From Burkholderiales bacterium (lineage in GTDB: Bacteria; Pseudomonadota; Gammaproteobacteria; Burkholderiales; Burkholderiaceae_C): a DNA stretch of 64,000 nt. The DNA is taken from contig JACRAZ010000047.1 of assembly GCA_016213205.1 (NCBI GenBank), positions 1 through 64,000 of the forward strand, in the 5' to 3' direction. The position numbers and the translations under genes are program-made. The notes below the pieces were generated by a model. It had not been told where the DNA came from and did no database searches. It worked only from the letters and a program-made list of their open reading frames with translations. Below are positions 29,201 through 36,962 of the stretch, one piece after another. How positions within the stretch are numbered: the stretch's first letter is position 1; each line of letters opens with the position of its first letter.

Positions 29201-30201
29201 ACCCGGCCTGCGACGCGCTGCTCAATGACGACGGCCCGCGCTGTTTGCAATCGGCGCCGCGGCCGGCCTGCGAGCCGGCCTACTGGGTGCGCCAGTACGC
29301 CGACGTGGCCGAGCGCAAGGAAAACTGCCCCCAGCCCGAGGCCGACACGGCGGCACAGGCCGCCAGCCCACCCGGGCCACCACCCGCCGGGTCGCCAACG
29401 CCGGCCCCCGCGCCCGCCCTGCTGGGCGGGCCTGCGTCGGCGGCGACCAAACCAGCGCCTGCAGGGGTTGCGCCAGCGCCGGCGCCGGCCGCGTCGGCCG
29501 AACCGCAACCATCGCCGTCGCCGTCGCCGTCACCATCACCGTCACCGTCACCTTCGCCGTCGGCGTCACCGGCTGCGGCACCCGCCAGCGTGCCCGACAC
29601 GGCCTGCCAGGGCAAGACGATCTACCTGCAGATCTACGGCCCCGACATGCGCAGCAGCCTGCGTGGCCTGCGCGACGAGCTGCGTGCGCTGGGCGCCTCG
29701 GTGCCACCGATCGAGGATGTGTGGAGCAGCGCCCGCCGCGCGGGCCGCAACGCACCGCGGCCGGTGAGCCGGCCCACGCTGATCGTGCACGACGCGGCCT
29801 CGCAGGCCTGCGCCGAGCTGATCAAGCGCCCGAACTGGGTGGTGCAGCCGCTGGCCGCGCAACTGCAGGGCACCCCGGGCGTGCTGGAGCTCTGGGTGCC
29901 CCTGCTGGCCGATGCCAGCCGGCTGCCACCCGACCCGGCCTGGTGCTACCAGGAAGACCGGCAGCAGGCCGGCCCGCAGCGCTACGGCGTGCATTGCCAC
30001 GCCAGCGAGCCGGCCTGCCGCGACGCGCGGGGCCCGCACCCGCAGCGGGTGCAGTCCGCCTGCACGGCCACCCCGCTGTCGGGCCACGAGACGCTGCCGT
30101 TCCAGCGCGGCTGGGCCGGCTCCTGGTACCTGCTGGGGCCGCAGCCCTTCGGCGCGCCCTTCCCGCCCCTGGCCCCCGCGGCACGCGCGGCGCCCTCCTG
30201 A
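26230..30201 (+). CDS. Giant patatin-like phospholipase with membrane domain and Pro-Ser linker
   Basis: 1323 residues from GTG at 26230, chosen because AAAAGGAG lies just upstream; the frame also opens at 26188. Patatin signatures are split across the protein: the oxyanion motif SGGGIRSATF (55-64), the nucleophile region TVSGGGY with Ser88, and the catalytic Asp670 in LSDGGHFENTG. Between them lies a multi-helix hydrophobic block (about 145-480). After the lipase part come a helical region, a long Pro/Ala/Ser linker with a run of Pro-Ser repeats (about 1095-1115), and a C-terminal alpha/beta domain (about 1125-1320). That domain resembles SPOR or LytR-C folds only in general pattern. The family role is lipid acyl hydrolysis at a membrane. 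Target and partner are unknown. Confidence 0.8.
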   Translation: MNPDSSAPAPASPAAAPPEVPAPSQISALCAERRAALPPEARDALPPAPWGLALSGGGIRSATFCFGLIKALARQRLLHRFDLMSTVSGGGYIGATVGKLYQNAQAAGQGPLAVEAALADAESRWFAHWLRANGRYLIPRGTQDLVFALANFSRNLVGIHLELAFVCLLLGSVLVGLDLLVWGWADGLYRSAGAGAGAGAQGPAGTALLALLSPWPTPWLLLPLPLWAGAVAACAYWVMPARAGQSLGWPRWLGAALGLAGTLVVARLWSPGAPGPAGSLALPPLLLPLVAGLLAAWVAGTALAWWLVPQHPNDPDRARNRLTTLLAHMLRVGLVLAGLGLVDLLAWRLAAPRHDRQWLAGGALVLLAAALRAVLPKISDLPRSLTPTLRRGLISMVNLAGLALVALLLVFWVSLLHRAATLSLFPADKQLTVQFALAWRWLLLLAGPVALVVALSWRNQDFLNRSSLYAFYRARLVRSYLGAANPARFGPGTHSATDPMPGPTGNGGARVRVEEVAADDDVPMARYQPHAGGGPVHLINVCLNQTRDPRGSLFNQDRKGLPLTIGPRGQVSVGDDAWRAVRPDGALSLGAWTAISGAAVAPGLGSSTRPGVAALLTMSGVRLGYWWDSAALQRPGTAPALPQVGKYGQLLSELRGRFDGDARRHWYLSDGGHFENTGAYPLLRAECALVLVADCGADPRYAFGDLENLVRKARIDLQAEITFLKPRPGPAQACGFGSLNDLASADSQACLALARVHYGRSGRQGHLVIVKPNMCAGTPVDLVNFKADNPLFPQEPTTDQFFSEAQWESYFKLGQALGERLDLGMLGDLPAFDSTHFMPDDGAITITVDGEPQIATPPKRLPSRIAATGAVTASISMGAVATLATTAWQAVESERQARNQAATIDPASFKELADIFGRPEANLPPPLATPPAGAGPAHAPPGRVGEMATALLRIGEVACNEHNSHAFRQSNLMQLMVASTKKACAEAPAHHPACDALLNDDGPRCLQSAPRPACEPAYWVRQYADVAERKENCPQPEADTAAQAASPPGPPPAGSPTPAPAPALLGGPASAATKPAPAGVAPAPAPAASAEPQPSPSPSPSPSPSPSPSPSASPAAAPASVPDTACQGKTIYLQIYGPDMRSSLRGLRDELRALGASVPPIEDVWSSARRAGRNAPRPVSRPTLIVHDAASQACAELIKRPNWVVQPLAAQLQGTPGVLELWVPLLADASRLPPDPAWCYQEDRQQAGPQRYGVHCHASEPACRDARGPHPQRVQSACTATPLSGHETLPFQRGWAGSWYLLGPQPFGAPFPPLAPAARAAPS
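26803..26826. repeat. GCCGGT hexanucleotide repeat (4 copies) in the patatin gene
   Basis: Four perfect GCCGGT units code alternating Ala-Gly between two membrane helices of the patatin-like protein. Length change would be in frame. Confidence 0.8.
29509..29565. repeat. CCGTCG/CCGTCA hexanucleotide repeat coding Pro-Ser
   Basis: About nine units of a six-base motif (CCG or CCA followed by TCG or TCA) code a Pro-Ser run in the linker of the patatin-like protein. The third-base differences show the array is partly degenerate. Confidence 0.75.
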
Positions 30202-30237
30202 GGGGCCGCGCCCGGCACCAACCGCGAGTACACGAGC

Positions 30238-30255
30238 CCGGCGCGCCCGCGCCGG
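30238..30255. terminator. Perfect GC hairpin between convergent genes
   Basis: CCGGCGCG and CGCGCCGG are a perfect inverted repeat around CC (functionally 7 pairs and a 4-base loop). It lies in the 70-base gap between the convergent patatin and outer-membrane channel genes, and may stop transcription from both sides. No T-tract. Confidence 0.4.
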
Positions 30256-30271
30256 AGGCGGCTGCCCGGCC

Positions 30272-31684
30272 TCAGCGCAGGCGGGCTTCGTCCTGCGGCC
30301 GCTGCCAGCCCCCGCCCAGCGCGCGGAACAGCTCGGCCTGCGCGGCCACCACCGCACGCCGCGCATCGTGGGCCTGCAGCTGCGCGGCCAGCGCGGCCCG
30401 TTCGGCCTCGATCAGCTGCAGGCGGCTGGATTCACCACCCTCGGTGCGCAGCCGCGTCAGCGTGGCGGCGCGTTGCAGCGCCTCGGCACGGCGCAGCGCA
30501 TGGCCCAGCGTGGCCAGGGCCTCGCCGTGGGCCGCCAGCGCATCGTGCGCTTCCTTGAAGGCCTGGGCCACGCTGTCGCGGTAATCCAGCTCCGCCTGCA
30601 GGCGCCGCGCCTGCGCGGCCTGGTGCTGGGCCTCGATGCGGCCGCCGTTCCAGATCGGCTGCGTCAGCGACGCGGCGGCGCTCCAGATCAGCGAGGGCCC
30701 GTCGAACAGGCGTGACAGCGCCGCGCTCTCGCGCCCCACGCTGCCGCTGAGCGTGATGCTGGGGAAGTAGGCCGCGCGCGCCACGTCCATGCGCGCCCCG
30801 GCGGCCCGCAGGCGGGCCTCGCTGGCCTGCACGTCCGGCCGGCGCAGCAGCAGGTCGGAGGGCAGGCCTTCGGGCACGCCCGCCGCCGCGGCGGTGGCGC
30901 TGTCGGCCCGCTGCACGCCTTGCGCCAGCAGCGCCTGGGGCGAGCGGCCCAGCAGCAGCCCGAGCGCCCGCTCGGCCTCGCCGCGGGCGCGCTCCAGCCG
31001 CGGCAGCTGCTGCTCGCTGGCCAGCAGCTCGGCCTCGAGCTGGCGGTAGTCCAGCTCGGCCAGTTCGCCGGCGGCCTGGCGCAGTCCCTGCAGGCGCAGG
31101 CCCTCGCGCTGCGATTGCAGCAGCGTGCGGTACACGCCGATCTGCGCATCCAGCGATTGCAGCGCCGCATAGGCCTGCACCACCTGGGCGGCCAGCGCGG
31201 TGCGCAGCGTGTCGCGGGCGAATTCACCGGCCAGCAGTTCCGCCCTGGCCGCCGCGCTGGCGGATGCCACGCGCTGCCACAGGTCGAGCTCGTAGCTCAC
31301 GTTCAGCGCGGCCCGCACATCGGTGGCCACCGGCGAGGCCCCGCCCAGCGGCACCGCGCCGGTTTCGGTGACACGCTGGCGCGCGCCGCCCAGCGAGGCC
31401 GCCACCACCGGCCAGCGTTCGGCCTGCGCGCCCCGCAGCACGGCCCGCGCTTCGTCGATGCGGGCCATCAGCCGCGCCAGGTCGCGGTTGTGCGCAAGCG
31501 CCTCCTCGACCAGCGCGTCGATGTGCGGGTCGCCGAAACGCTGCCACCAGCCGGGCGCCAGGCTCACCGCGGTGCCCGCGGGCAGTTCCAGCACCGGGGG
31601 GTCCTGCGGTGCGCGGGGCGGCACGGCGCAGGCGGCCAGCACGCCGGCGGCCGCCAGCACGGCCAGTGAAACGAGCGGCCTCAT
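30272..31684 (-). CDS. RND efflux outer-membrane channel lipoprotein (OprM/NodT family)
   Basis: 470 residues from the ATG at 31684, which overlaps the pump stop codon as ATGA; upstream frame is a shadow of the pump gene. Lipobox LAAC at the N-terminus. Two TolC-type outer-membrane efflux repeats follow, with the typical WWQRFGDPHIDALVEEAL opening and long helical hairpins rich in Ala, Arg and Glu. It forms the trimeric exit duct for the pump encoded just upstream. Translational coupling by the 4-base overlap supports fixed stoichiometry and a single operon: fusion protein, pump, channel. Confidence 0.93.
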   Translation of the reverse strand: MRPLVSLAVLAAAGVLAACAVPPRAPQDPPVLELPAGTAVSLAPGWWQRFGDPHIDALVEEALAHNRDLARLMARIDEARAVLRGAQAERWPVVAASLGGARQRVTETGAVPLGGASPVATDVRAALNVSYELDLWQRVASASAAARAELLAGEFARDTLRTALAAQVVQAYAALQSLDAQIGVYRTLLQSQREGLRLQGLRQAAGELAELDYRQLEAELLASEQQLPRLERARGEAERALGLLLGRSPQALLAQGVQRADSATAAAAGVPEGLPSDLLLRRPDVQASEARLRAAGARMDVARAAYFPSITLSGSVGRESAALSRLFDGPSLIWSAAASLTQPIWNGGRIEAQHQAAQARRLQAELDYRDSVAQAFKEAHDALAAHGEALATLGHALRRAEALQRAATLTRLRTEGGESSRLQLIEAERAALAAQLQAHDARRAVVAAQAELFRALGGGWQRPQDEARLR

Positions 31685-34600
31685 GCCGATTCTCCTTGTG
31701 CGCCATGCACCTGCGGGTGCAGCGCGGCCTGGCGCTGGATCATGTGCACGTGCTCGGTCTCGGCCTGGATCTCGGCCGTGCTGCGGGTCTCGCGCAGCGT
31801 TCGCGCGGTGACCAGCTTGAAGAACATCGGCACGAAGAAGATGGCCAGGAAGGTGGCCGCCAGCATGCCGCCCATCACGCCGGTGCCCACCGACTGCCGC
31901 GCCGCGGCGCCGGCGCCGCTGGAAATGGCCAGCGGCAACACGCCCAGGATGAAGGCCAGCGAGGTCATGATGATCGGCCGGAAGCGCAGGCGCGCGGCCT
32001 CCAGCGCGGCGGCCGAGGCGCTCATGCCCTCGTGGTGCTTGAGCGAGGCGTACTCGACGATCAGGATCGCGTTCTTCGCCGCCAGGCCCAGCAGCGTGAC
32101 CAGGCCGATCTGGAAGTACACGTCGTTGGTGAACTGGCGCAGGGTCACCGCCGCCAGCGCGCCGAAGGTGCCGAAGGGCAGCGCCAGCAGCACGCTCAGC
32201 GGCAGCGACCACTTCTCGTACTGGGCCGACAGGATCAGGAACACCATCAAAGCACCCAGCGCCAGCGCCAGGCCGGAGGTGCCGGACGAGCGCTTTTCCT
32301 GGTAGGACGCACCACCCCAGTCGAAGCTGAAGTCCGGCGGCAGCACTTCCTTCGCGATGCGTTCGACCTCGGCGATCGCCTGGCCCGAGCTGACGCCCGG
32401 CGCGCCCTGGCCGAACAGCTTCACCGCCGGCAGGTTGTTGAAGCGGTCCAGCGTTTCCGGGCCGGCCGAGAAGCTCACCGTGGCCAGCGCCGACACCGGC
32501 ACCATCTTGCCGCTGTCCGAGCGCACCCAGAGCCGGCCGATGTCGTCCGGCCGCTTGCGGTAGGGCGCGTCGGCCGACATCAGCACCTGCCAGGCGCGGC
32601 CGTACTTGTTGAAGTCGTTCACGTAGTAGCTGCCCAGCGTGGCCGAGAGCGTGTTGAACAGCTCGTCCACCGGCACGCCCAGCGCCTTGGCGCGTTCACG
32701 GTCCACGTCCACGCGCAGCTGCGGCGATTGCGCGCGCCACAGGCTCTGCACCATGCCCAGTTGCTTGCTCTGCGACACGGCGCCCTGGAACTGCTGCATC
32801 ACCTCGGCCAGGCGCTGCGCGCCGCCTTCGCCGCGGTTCTGGATGTAGAACTCGAAGCCGCCCGCGGTGCCCAGGCCGAAGATCGGCGGCGGGTTGAAGG
32901 CCAGCACGAGCGCCTCCTTGATGCCGGCGGTCTTCATGAACAGCTCGCCCACCAGCGCCGTCACCGGCACCGGGCGCTCGTGCCAGGGGGTCTGGGTGAC
33001 GAAGATCGTGGCCGCGTTGTTGCGGTAGCCGCCGCCCAGGAAATCGAAGCCGGTGAAGGCCACCACGTCCTTGTTGAACGGGTTGCTCTTGATCGCGGCG
33101 ATCACCTCGCCCACCACCTTGTCGGTGCGCTCGAGCGAGGCGCCGTCGGGCAGGATCACCGCGGCGATGTAGAAGCCCTGGTCTTCGTCGGGCACCAGCG
33201 AGCCCGGCGTCACGCGCCACAGCCCCGCGGTGAGCGCCACCATGCCCGCGAACAGCAGGAGGCCGATGCCCGCGCGCCGCACCATGAAGCCCACGCCGCG
33301 CACGTAGCGGCCGGTGATGCGGTGGAACCAGCCATTGAAGGCGGTGAAGATGCGGCCGGGCTGCTTGTGCTCGCGCTTGAGGATCAGCACGCACAGCGAG
33401 GGCGTGAGCGTGAGCGCCACGATGCCGGAGATGACCACCGCGATCGCGATCGTCACCGCGAACTGGCGGTACAGCTCGCCGGTGAGGCCGCCCAGGAAGG
33501 CGATCGGCACGAACACCGCGCACAGCACCAGCACGATGGCCACCACCGGGCCCGAGACCTCGCGCATGGCCACGATCGCGGCCTCGCGCGCGCCCATGTG
33601 CTCCTCGTGCATGATGCGCTCGACGTTCTCGAGCACCACGATCGCATCGTCCACCACGATGCCGATGGCCAGCACCATGCCGAACAGGGTGAGCGTGTTG
33701 ATCGAGTAGCCCAGCATCAGCAGCCCGGCGAAGGTGCCGATCAGCGAGACCGGCACCGCCACCAGCGGGATCAGCGTGGCGCGCCAGTTCTGCAGGAACA
33801 CGAACACCACCAGGATCACCAGCACCATGGCCTCGGCCAGGGTCTTGACCACCTCCTCGATCGACACCTTCACGAAGCGCGTGGTGTCGTAGGGCACCGA
33901 GTGGCTCAGCCCCTTGGGAAAGCGGGTGGCCAGCGCATCGACGGTGGATTCGACCTCGCGCGCCACGTCCAGCGCATTGGCGCCCGGCTGCAGGAACACG
34001 CCCACCAGCGTGGCGCTCTGGCCGTTGATGCGGCCGATGAAGTCGTAGTCCTTCGAGCCCAGCTCGACGCGCGCCACGTCCTTCAAGCGCACGGTGCTGC
34101 CGTTGGGGTCGGCCCGCACGATGATCTGCTCGAACTGCTTGGCATCCGACAGCCGGCCCTGGGTGGTGATGGTGTAGACCATCTCCTGCGCGCCGCCGGT
34201 GGGCGACTGGCCCACCTTGCCGGCGGCGAACTGCGCGTTCTGCTCGTTGATGGCGCGTGCCACGTCGCCGGTGGTGAGCTTGAGCTGCGCCAGGCGGTCG
34301 GGCTTGAGCCAGATCCGCATCGCGTAGTCCTTGGCGCCGAAGATCTGCACGTTGGTGGTGCCCGGCACGCGCTTGATCGCGTCCAGCACGTTCAGCGTCA
34401 CGTAGTTGCTGATCTCCAGGTCGCTGCGCGTGTTGTCCGGCGAGAAGAAGGCCAGCACCTGCAGGAAGGCCGAGCTGCCCTTCTCCACCGTGACGCCCTG
34501 GCGCCGCACTTCCTGCGGCAGCTTGGCCTCGGCCTGCTTGACGCGGTTGTTCACCAGCTGCGCGGCCTGGTCGACGTTGGTGCCGATGTCGAAGGTGACC

Positions 34601-34875
34601 TGGATCGTGACGATGCCGTTGGAGGTGGAGGTCGAGCCCATGTAGATCATGTGCTCGACGCCGTTGATCGCGTTTTCCAGCGGCGCGGCCACGGTCTGCT
34701 CGATCACCTCGGCGCTGGCGCCGGGGTAGATGGCGGTGACGCTGACCACCGGCGGGGCGATCTCGGGGTATTGCGCGATCGGCAGCGAACGCATCGCCGA
34801 GAGGCCGGCGATGACGATGAAGATCGAGAGCACCGCCGCGAAGATCGGGCGGTCGATGAAGAAGCGGGAGAACAT
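31681..34875 (-). CDS. RND multidrug efflux pump, HAE1 family (AcrB/MexB-like)
   Basis: 1064 residues, normal for the family. The N-terminus MFSRFFIDRPIFAAVLSI is the classical first transmembrane helix. Twelve helices and two large periplasmic loops are evident, with an internal duplication. The proton-relay aspartates of TM4 are in GIVVDDAIVVLENVER. It takes up drugs, solvents or other amphiphiles from periplasm and inner membrane and drives them out with the proton gradient. The fusion protein gene lies 12 bases upstream and the channel gene overlaps downstream. Substrate range cannot be read from sequence. Confidence 0.95.
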   Translation of the reverse strand: MFSRFFIDRPIFAAVLSIFIVIAGLSAMRSLPIAQYPEIAPPVVSVTAIYPGASAEVIEQTVAAPLENAINGVEHMIYMGSTSTSNGIVTIQVTFDIGTNVDQAAQLVNNRVKQAEAKLPQEVRRQGVTVEKGSSAFLQVLAFFSPDNTRSDLEISNYVTLNVLDAIKRVPGTTNVQIFGAKDYAMRIWLKPDRLAQLKLTTGDVARAINEQNAQFAAGKVGQSPTGGAQEMVYTITTQGRLSDAKQFEQIIVRADPNGSTVRLKDVARVELGSKDYDFIGRINGQSATLVGVFLQPGANALDVAREVESTVDALATRFPKGLSHSVPYDTTRFVKVSIEEVVKTLAEAMVLVILVVFVFLQNWRATLIPLVAVPVSLIGTFAGLLMLGYSINTLTLFGMVLAIGIVVDDAIVVLENVERIMHEEHMGAREAAIVAMREVSGPVVAIVLVLCAVFVPIAFLGGLTGELYRQFAVTIAIAVVISGIVALTLTPSLCVLILKREHKQPGRIFTAFNGWFHRITGRYVRGVGFMVRRAGIGLLLFAGMVALTAGLWRVTPGSLVPDEDQGFYIAAVILPDGASLERTDKVVGEVIAAIKSNPFNKDVVAFTGFDFLGGGYRNNAATIFVTQTPWHERPVPVTALVGELFMKTAGIKEALVLAFNPPPIFGLGTAGGFEFYIQNRGEGGAQRLAEVMQQFQGAVSQSKQLGMVQSLWRAQSPQLRVDVDRERAKALGVPVDELFNTLSATLGSYYVNDFNKYGRAWQVLMSADAPYRKRPDDIGRLWVRSDSGKMVPVSALATVSFSAGPETLDRFNNLPAVKLFGQGAPGVSSGQAIAEVERIAKEVLPPDFSFDWGGASYQEKRSSGTSGLALALGALMVFLILSAQYEKWSLPLSVLLALPFGTFGALAAVTLRQFTNDVYFQIGLVTLLGLAAKNAILIVEYASLKHHEGMSASAAALEAARLRFRPIIMTSLAFILGVLPLAISSGAGAAARQSVGTGVMGGMLAATFLAIFFVPMFFKLVTARTLRETRSTAEIQAETEHVHMIQRQAALHPQVHGAQGESA

Positions 34876-34887
34876 GCCGGGCCCCGC

Positions 34888-36114
34888 TTACTTCGAGGCC
34901 GGCCGCGCCGCTGAAGCGGCCGCCGATGCGGCCGCCGGTGGCGCCCCCGCCGGTGCGGCGCCTCCCAGCTGGATGGGCGCGCCCGGGAAGAAGATGCGGG
35001 CCATGCCGTCGACGATGACCGCGTCGCCCGCCGCGAGGCCCGAGCGGATGATCCAGCCATCGGCCAGCTGCTCGCCCACCACCACCGGTTTGGGCATCGC
35101 CTTGCCATCGGCCGCCAGGTAGACGAACTTGCCCTGCGGGCCTTCGAGCACCGCGCGGGCGGGCAGCTTCACCGCCTTCGGGCGGCTGGCGCCCAGCAGG
35201 CGCACGCGCACGAACTGGCCGGGCTTGAGCAGCCCGTCGGGGTTGGGCAGTTCGGCCTCGGCCTCAATGGTGCCGGTGCTGCCCGACACCCGCGTGTCGG
35301 CGAACACCAGCTTGCCCTTGCGGGCCACCATGCTGCCGTCGGCCAGCTTCACTTCCACCTCGAAGGCCTCGTTCGCGGGCAGCTTCAGGGCGCCGCTGGC
35401 GGCCTCGGCGCGCCAGCGCTGCTGGTCGGTGTCGGCCAGGCCGAAGCGCAGCTTGATCGGGTTCGTCTGCACCAGCGTGGTCAGCAGGGTTTCGGGGCCG
35501 GCCACCAGCGTGCCTTCGGACACCTGCGAGCGGCCCACCACGCCGGCGATCGGCGCCTCGACCCGCGCATAACCCAGGTTCAGCGCGGCCTCGCTGCGGC
35601 GCGCCTGGGCGCCCTTCACGTCGGCGCGGGCGATCTGCTCGGCCGAGGCCGCGTCGTCATACTCGCGCTGGCTCACCGCCTTGGCTTCCCACAGCGGCTT
35701 CAGCCGGGCCAGCGTGCGGGCGGCCTGCGCATGGCGCGCCTCGGCCGCGGCCAGGTCGGCCTCGGCGCGGTTGAAGGCGGCCTGGAACGGTGCCGCATCC
35801 AGCGCGTACAGCGGCTGGCCCTTGCGCACCGCCGCACCTTCGGTGAACAGGCGCTGCTGCAGGATGCCGGCCACGCGGGCGCGCACCTCCACATCGCGCG
35901 AGCCGGCGGTCTGGCCCACGTACTCGTACACCACCGGCACGTCGGCCGGCACCACCTTCTCCACCGTCACCGGCGCCGGCGGTGGCCCGCCGGCATGGCC
36001 GCCCTGCGCACCCGAGGGGCCGCAGCCGGCCAGCAAGGCCACGCCGGCCACGGAAACCAGCACCCCGAGCGGCCACGCCAGTGCGGACCGCAGGGCAAGA
36101 CGATGATCGGACAT
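34888..36114 (-). CDS. RND efflux periplasmic adaptor lipoprotein (AcrA/MexA-like)
   Basis: 408 residues with a lipoprotein signal (lipobox LAGC near residue 31). The layout is that of membrane fusion proteins: a barrel-sandwich/lipoyl half (VEVRARVAGILQQRLFTEGAAVRKGQPLY region), an alpha-helical hairpin coiled coil (about 110-175), the second lipoyl half (ARVEAPIAGVVGRSQVSEG), and beta-barrel and membrane-proximal domains. It joins pump and channel. As first gene of the operon, its promoter should overlap the AcrR-like operator 37-60 bases upstream of the start. Confidence 0.93.
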   Translation of the reverse strand: MSDHRLALRSALAWPLGVLVSVAGVALLAGCGPSGAQGGHAGGPPPAPVTVEKVVPADVPVVYEYVGQTAGSRDVEVRARVAGILQQRLFTEGAAVRKGQPLYALDAAPFQAAFNRAEADLAAAEARHAQAARTLARLKPLWEAKAVSQREYDDAASAEQIARADVKGAQARRSEAALNLGYARVEAPIAGVVGRSQVSEGTLVAGPETLLTTLVQTNPIKLRFGLADTDQQRWRAEAASGALKLPANEAFEVEVKLADGSMVARKGKLVFADTRVSGSTGTIEAEAELPNPDGLLKPGQFVRVRLLGASRPKAVKLPARAVLEGPQGKFVYLAADGKAMPKPVVVGEQLADGWIIRSGLAAGDAVIVDGMARIFFPGAPIQLGGAAPAGAPPAAASAAASAARPASK

Positions 36115-36150
36115 GCCTGTCTACCTTGTTCCTGTTGTGGCCGCGAAGTT

Positions 36151-36174
36151 TACATACATCCGTGAATGTATGAT
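36151..36174. promoter_or_regulatory. AcrR-type operator palindrome
   Basis: CATACAT (36153-36159) and ATGTATG (36166-36172) are perfect arms around the six bases CCGTGA. As I recall the 24-base E. coli AcrR operator, 20 positions match, including the TGTGAATG-like centre with CC in place of TT. It sits between the divergent efflux operon and tetR-type gene, so one repressor could control both. Confidence 0.8.
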
Positions 36175-36303
36175 GTCGGCGTAGGGCTTCTCGCCGCAAC
36201 CGTCCCCGGTCCGGTGCACGGGCAGCAAGATGCACGCACCAATGGCGTGCCAGCGGTCGCCGCGCCGAGGCCCACACGCCCCCTCACCCCGGAACAGTCT
36301 GCC

Positions 36304-36933
36304 ATGGCCCGCCGCACCAAGGACGAAGCCCTTGCCACCCGCCACCGCATCCTCGATGCGGCGGAGCTGCTGTTCCAGCAGCACGGTGTCTCGCGCACCA
36401 CGCTGCAGGACATCGCCCAGGCGGCCGACGTGACCCGTGGCGCGATCTACTGGCACTTCGAGGACAAGGCCGACCTGTTCAACGCGATGATGGAACGCGC
36501 CACCCTGCCGATGGAAGAGACCCTGGCCGCCCACGCCGGCGAGGCCGACGCGCAAGACCCGCTGCATGGCCTGGAGCTGTGGCTCATCCACGGCCTGCGG
36601 CTGATGGCCGAACACGCCCCCACCCGCCGCGTGTTCGAGATCGCCACCCACAAGGTCGAGTACGTGGACGAGCTGCAGGCCGTGCGCGAGCGCCACCTGC
36701 ACAACCGCGGCGAGTGCCTGGCGCACGTGGAGCAGCAGCTCAAGCAGGCCATGAAGCTCGGGCAGATCGGCCGCGGCACGCCCGCGCGCGCGGCGGCGCT
36801 GGGCCTGCATGCGCTGGTGGACGGGCTGATCCAGAACTGGATGCTCGACCCCACGGCCTTCGACCTGGTGAAGGTGGGCCGGCAGGTGCTGCGCGCCTAC
36901 CTCGCGGGGCTGCGCCCGGCCGAGGCACACTGA
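36304..36933 (+). CDS. acrR: TetR-family repressor of the efflux operon (AcrR/TtgR-like)
   Basis: 209 residues from the ATG at 36304. An in-frame ATG at 36166 lies inside the operator and is rejected. The N-terminal helix-turn-helix reads TLQDIAQAADVTRGAIYWHF, the classical AcrR/TtgR recognition helix. The C-terminal ligand domain includes RVFEIATHKVEYVDEL, typical of this subgroup (MAATS-type). By family knowledge the dimer represses the pump operon until a drug binds. Position, divergence and the matching operator make this assignment strong, although the symbol is by analogy. Confidence 0.9.
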   Translation: MARRTKDEALATRHRILDAAELLFQQHGVSRTTLQDIAQAADVTRGAIYWHFEDKADLFNAMMERATLPMEETLAAHAGEADAQDPLHGLELWLIHGLRLMAEHAPTRRVFEIATHKVEYVDELQAVRERHLHNRGECLAHVEQQLKQAMKLGQIGRGTPARAAALGLHALVDGLIQNWMLDPTAFDLVKVGRQVLRAYLAGLRPAEAH

Positions 36934-36962
36934 GGCATCGCCGCATCGACCCCCTGGCCCGC

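Noticed and set aside
26017..29508. Minus-strand open frame continuing upstream of the DUF5916 gene, about 1160 codons
   Set aside because: It mirrors the patatin-like gene. It lacks any domain, and the DUF5916 protein has a clean signal peptide at 26016.
31609..34914. Plus-strand frame of about 1100 codons opposite the RND pump
   Set aside because: The product is rich in His, Arg and Gln, the usual antisense shadow of a high-GC gene. The pump on the other strand is unmistakable.
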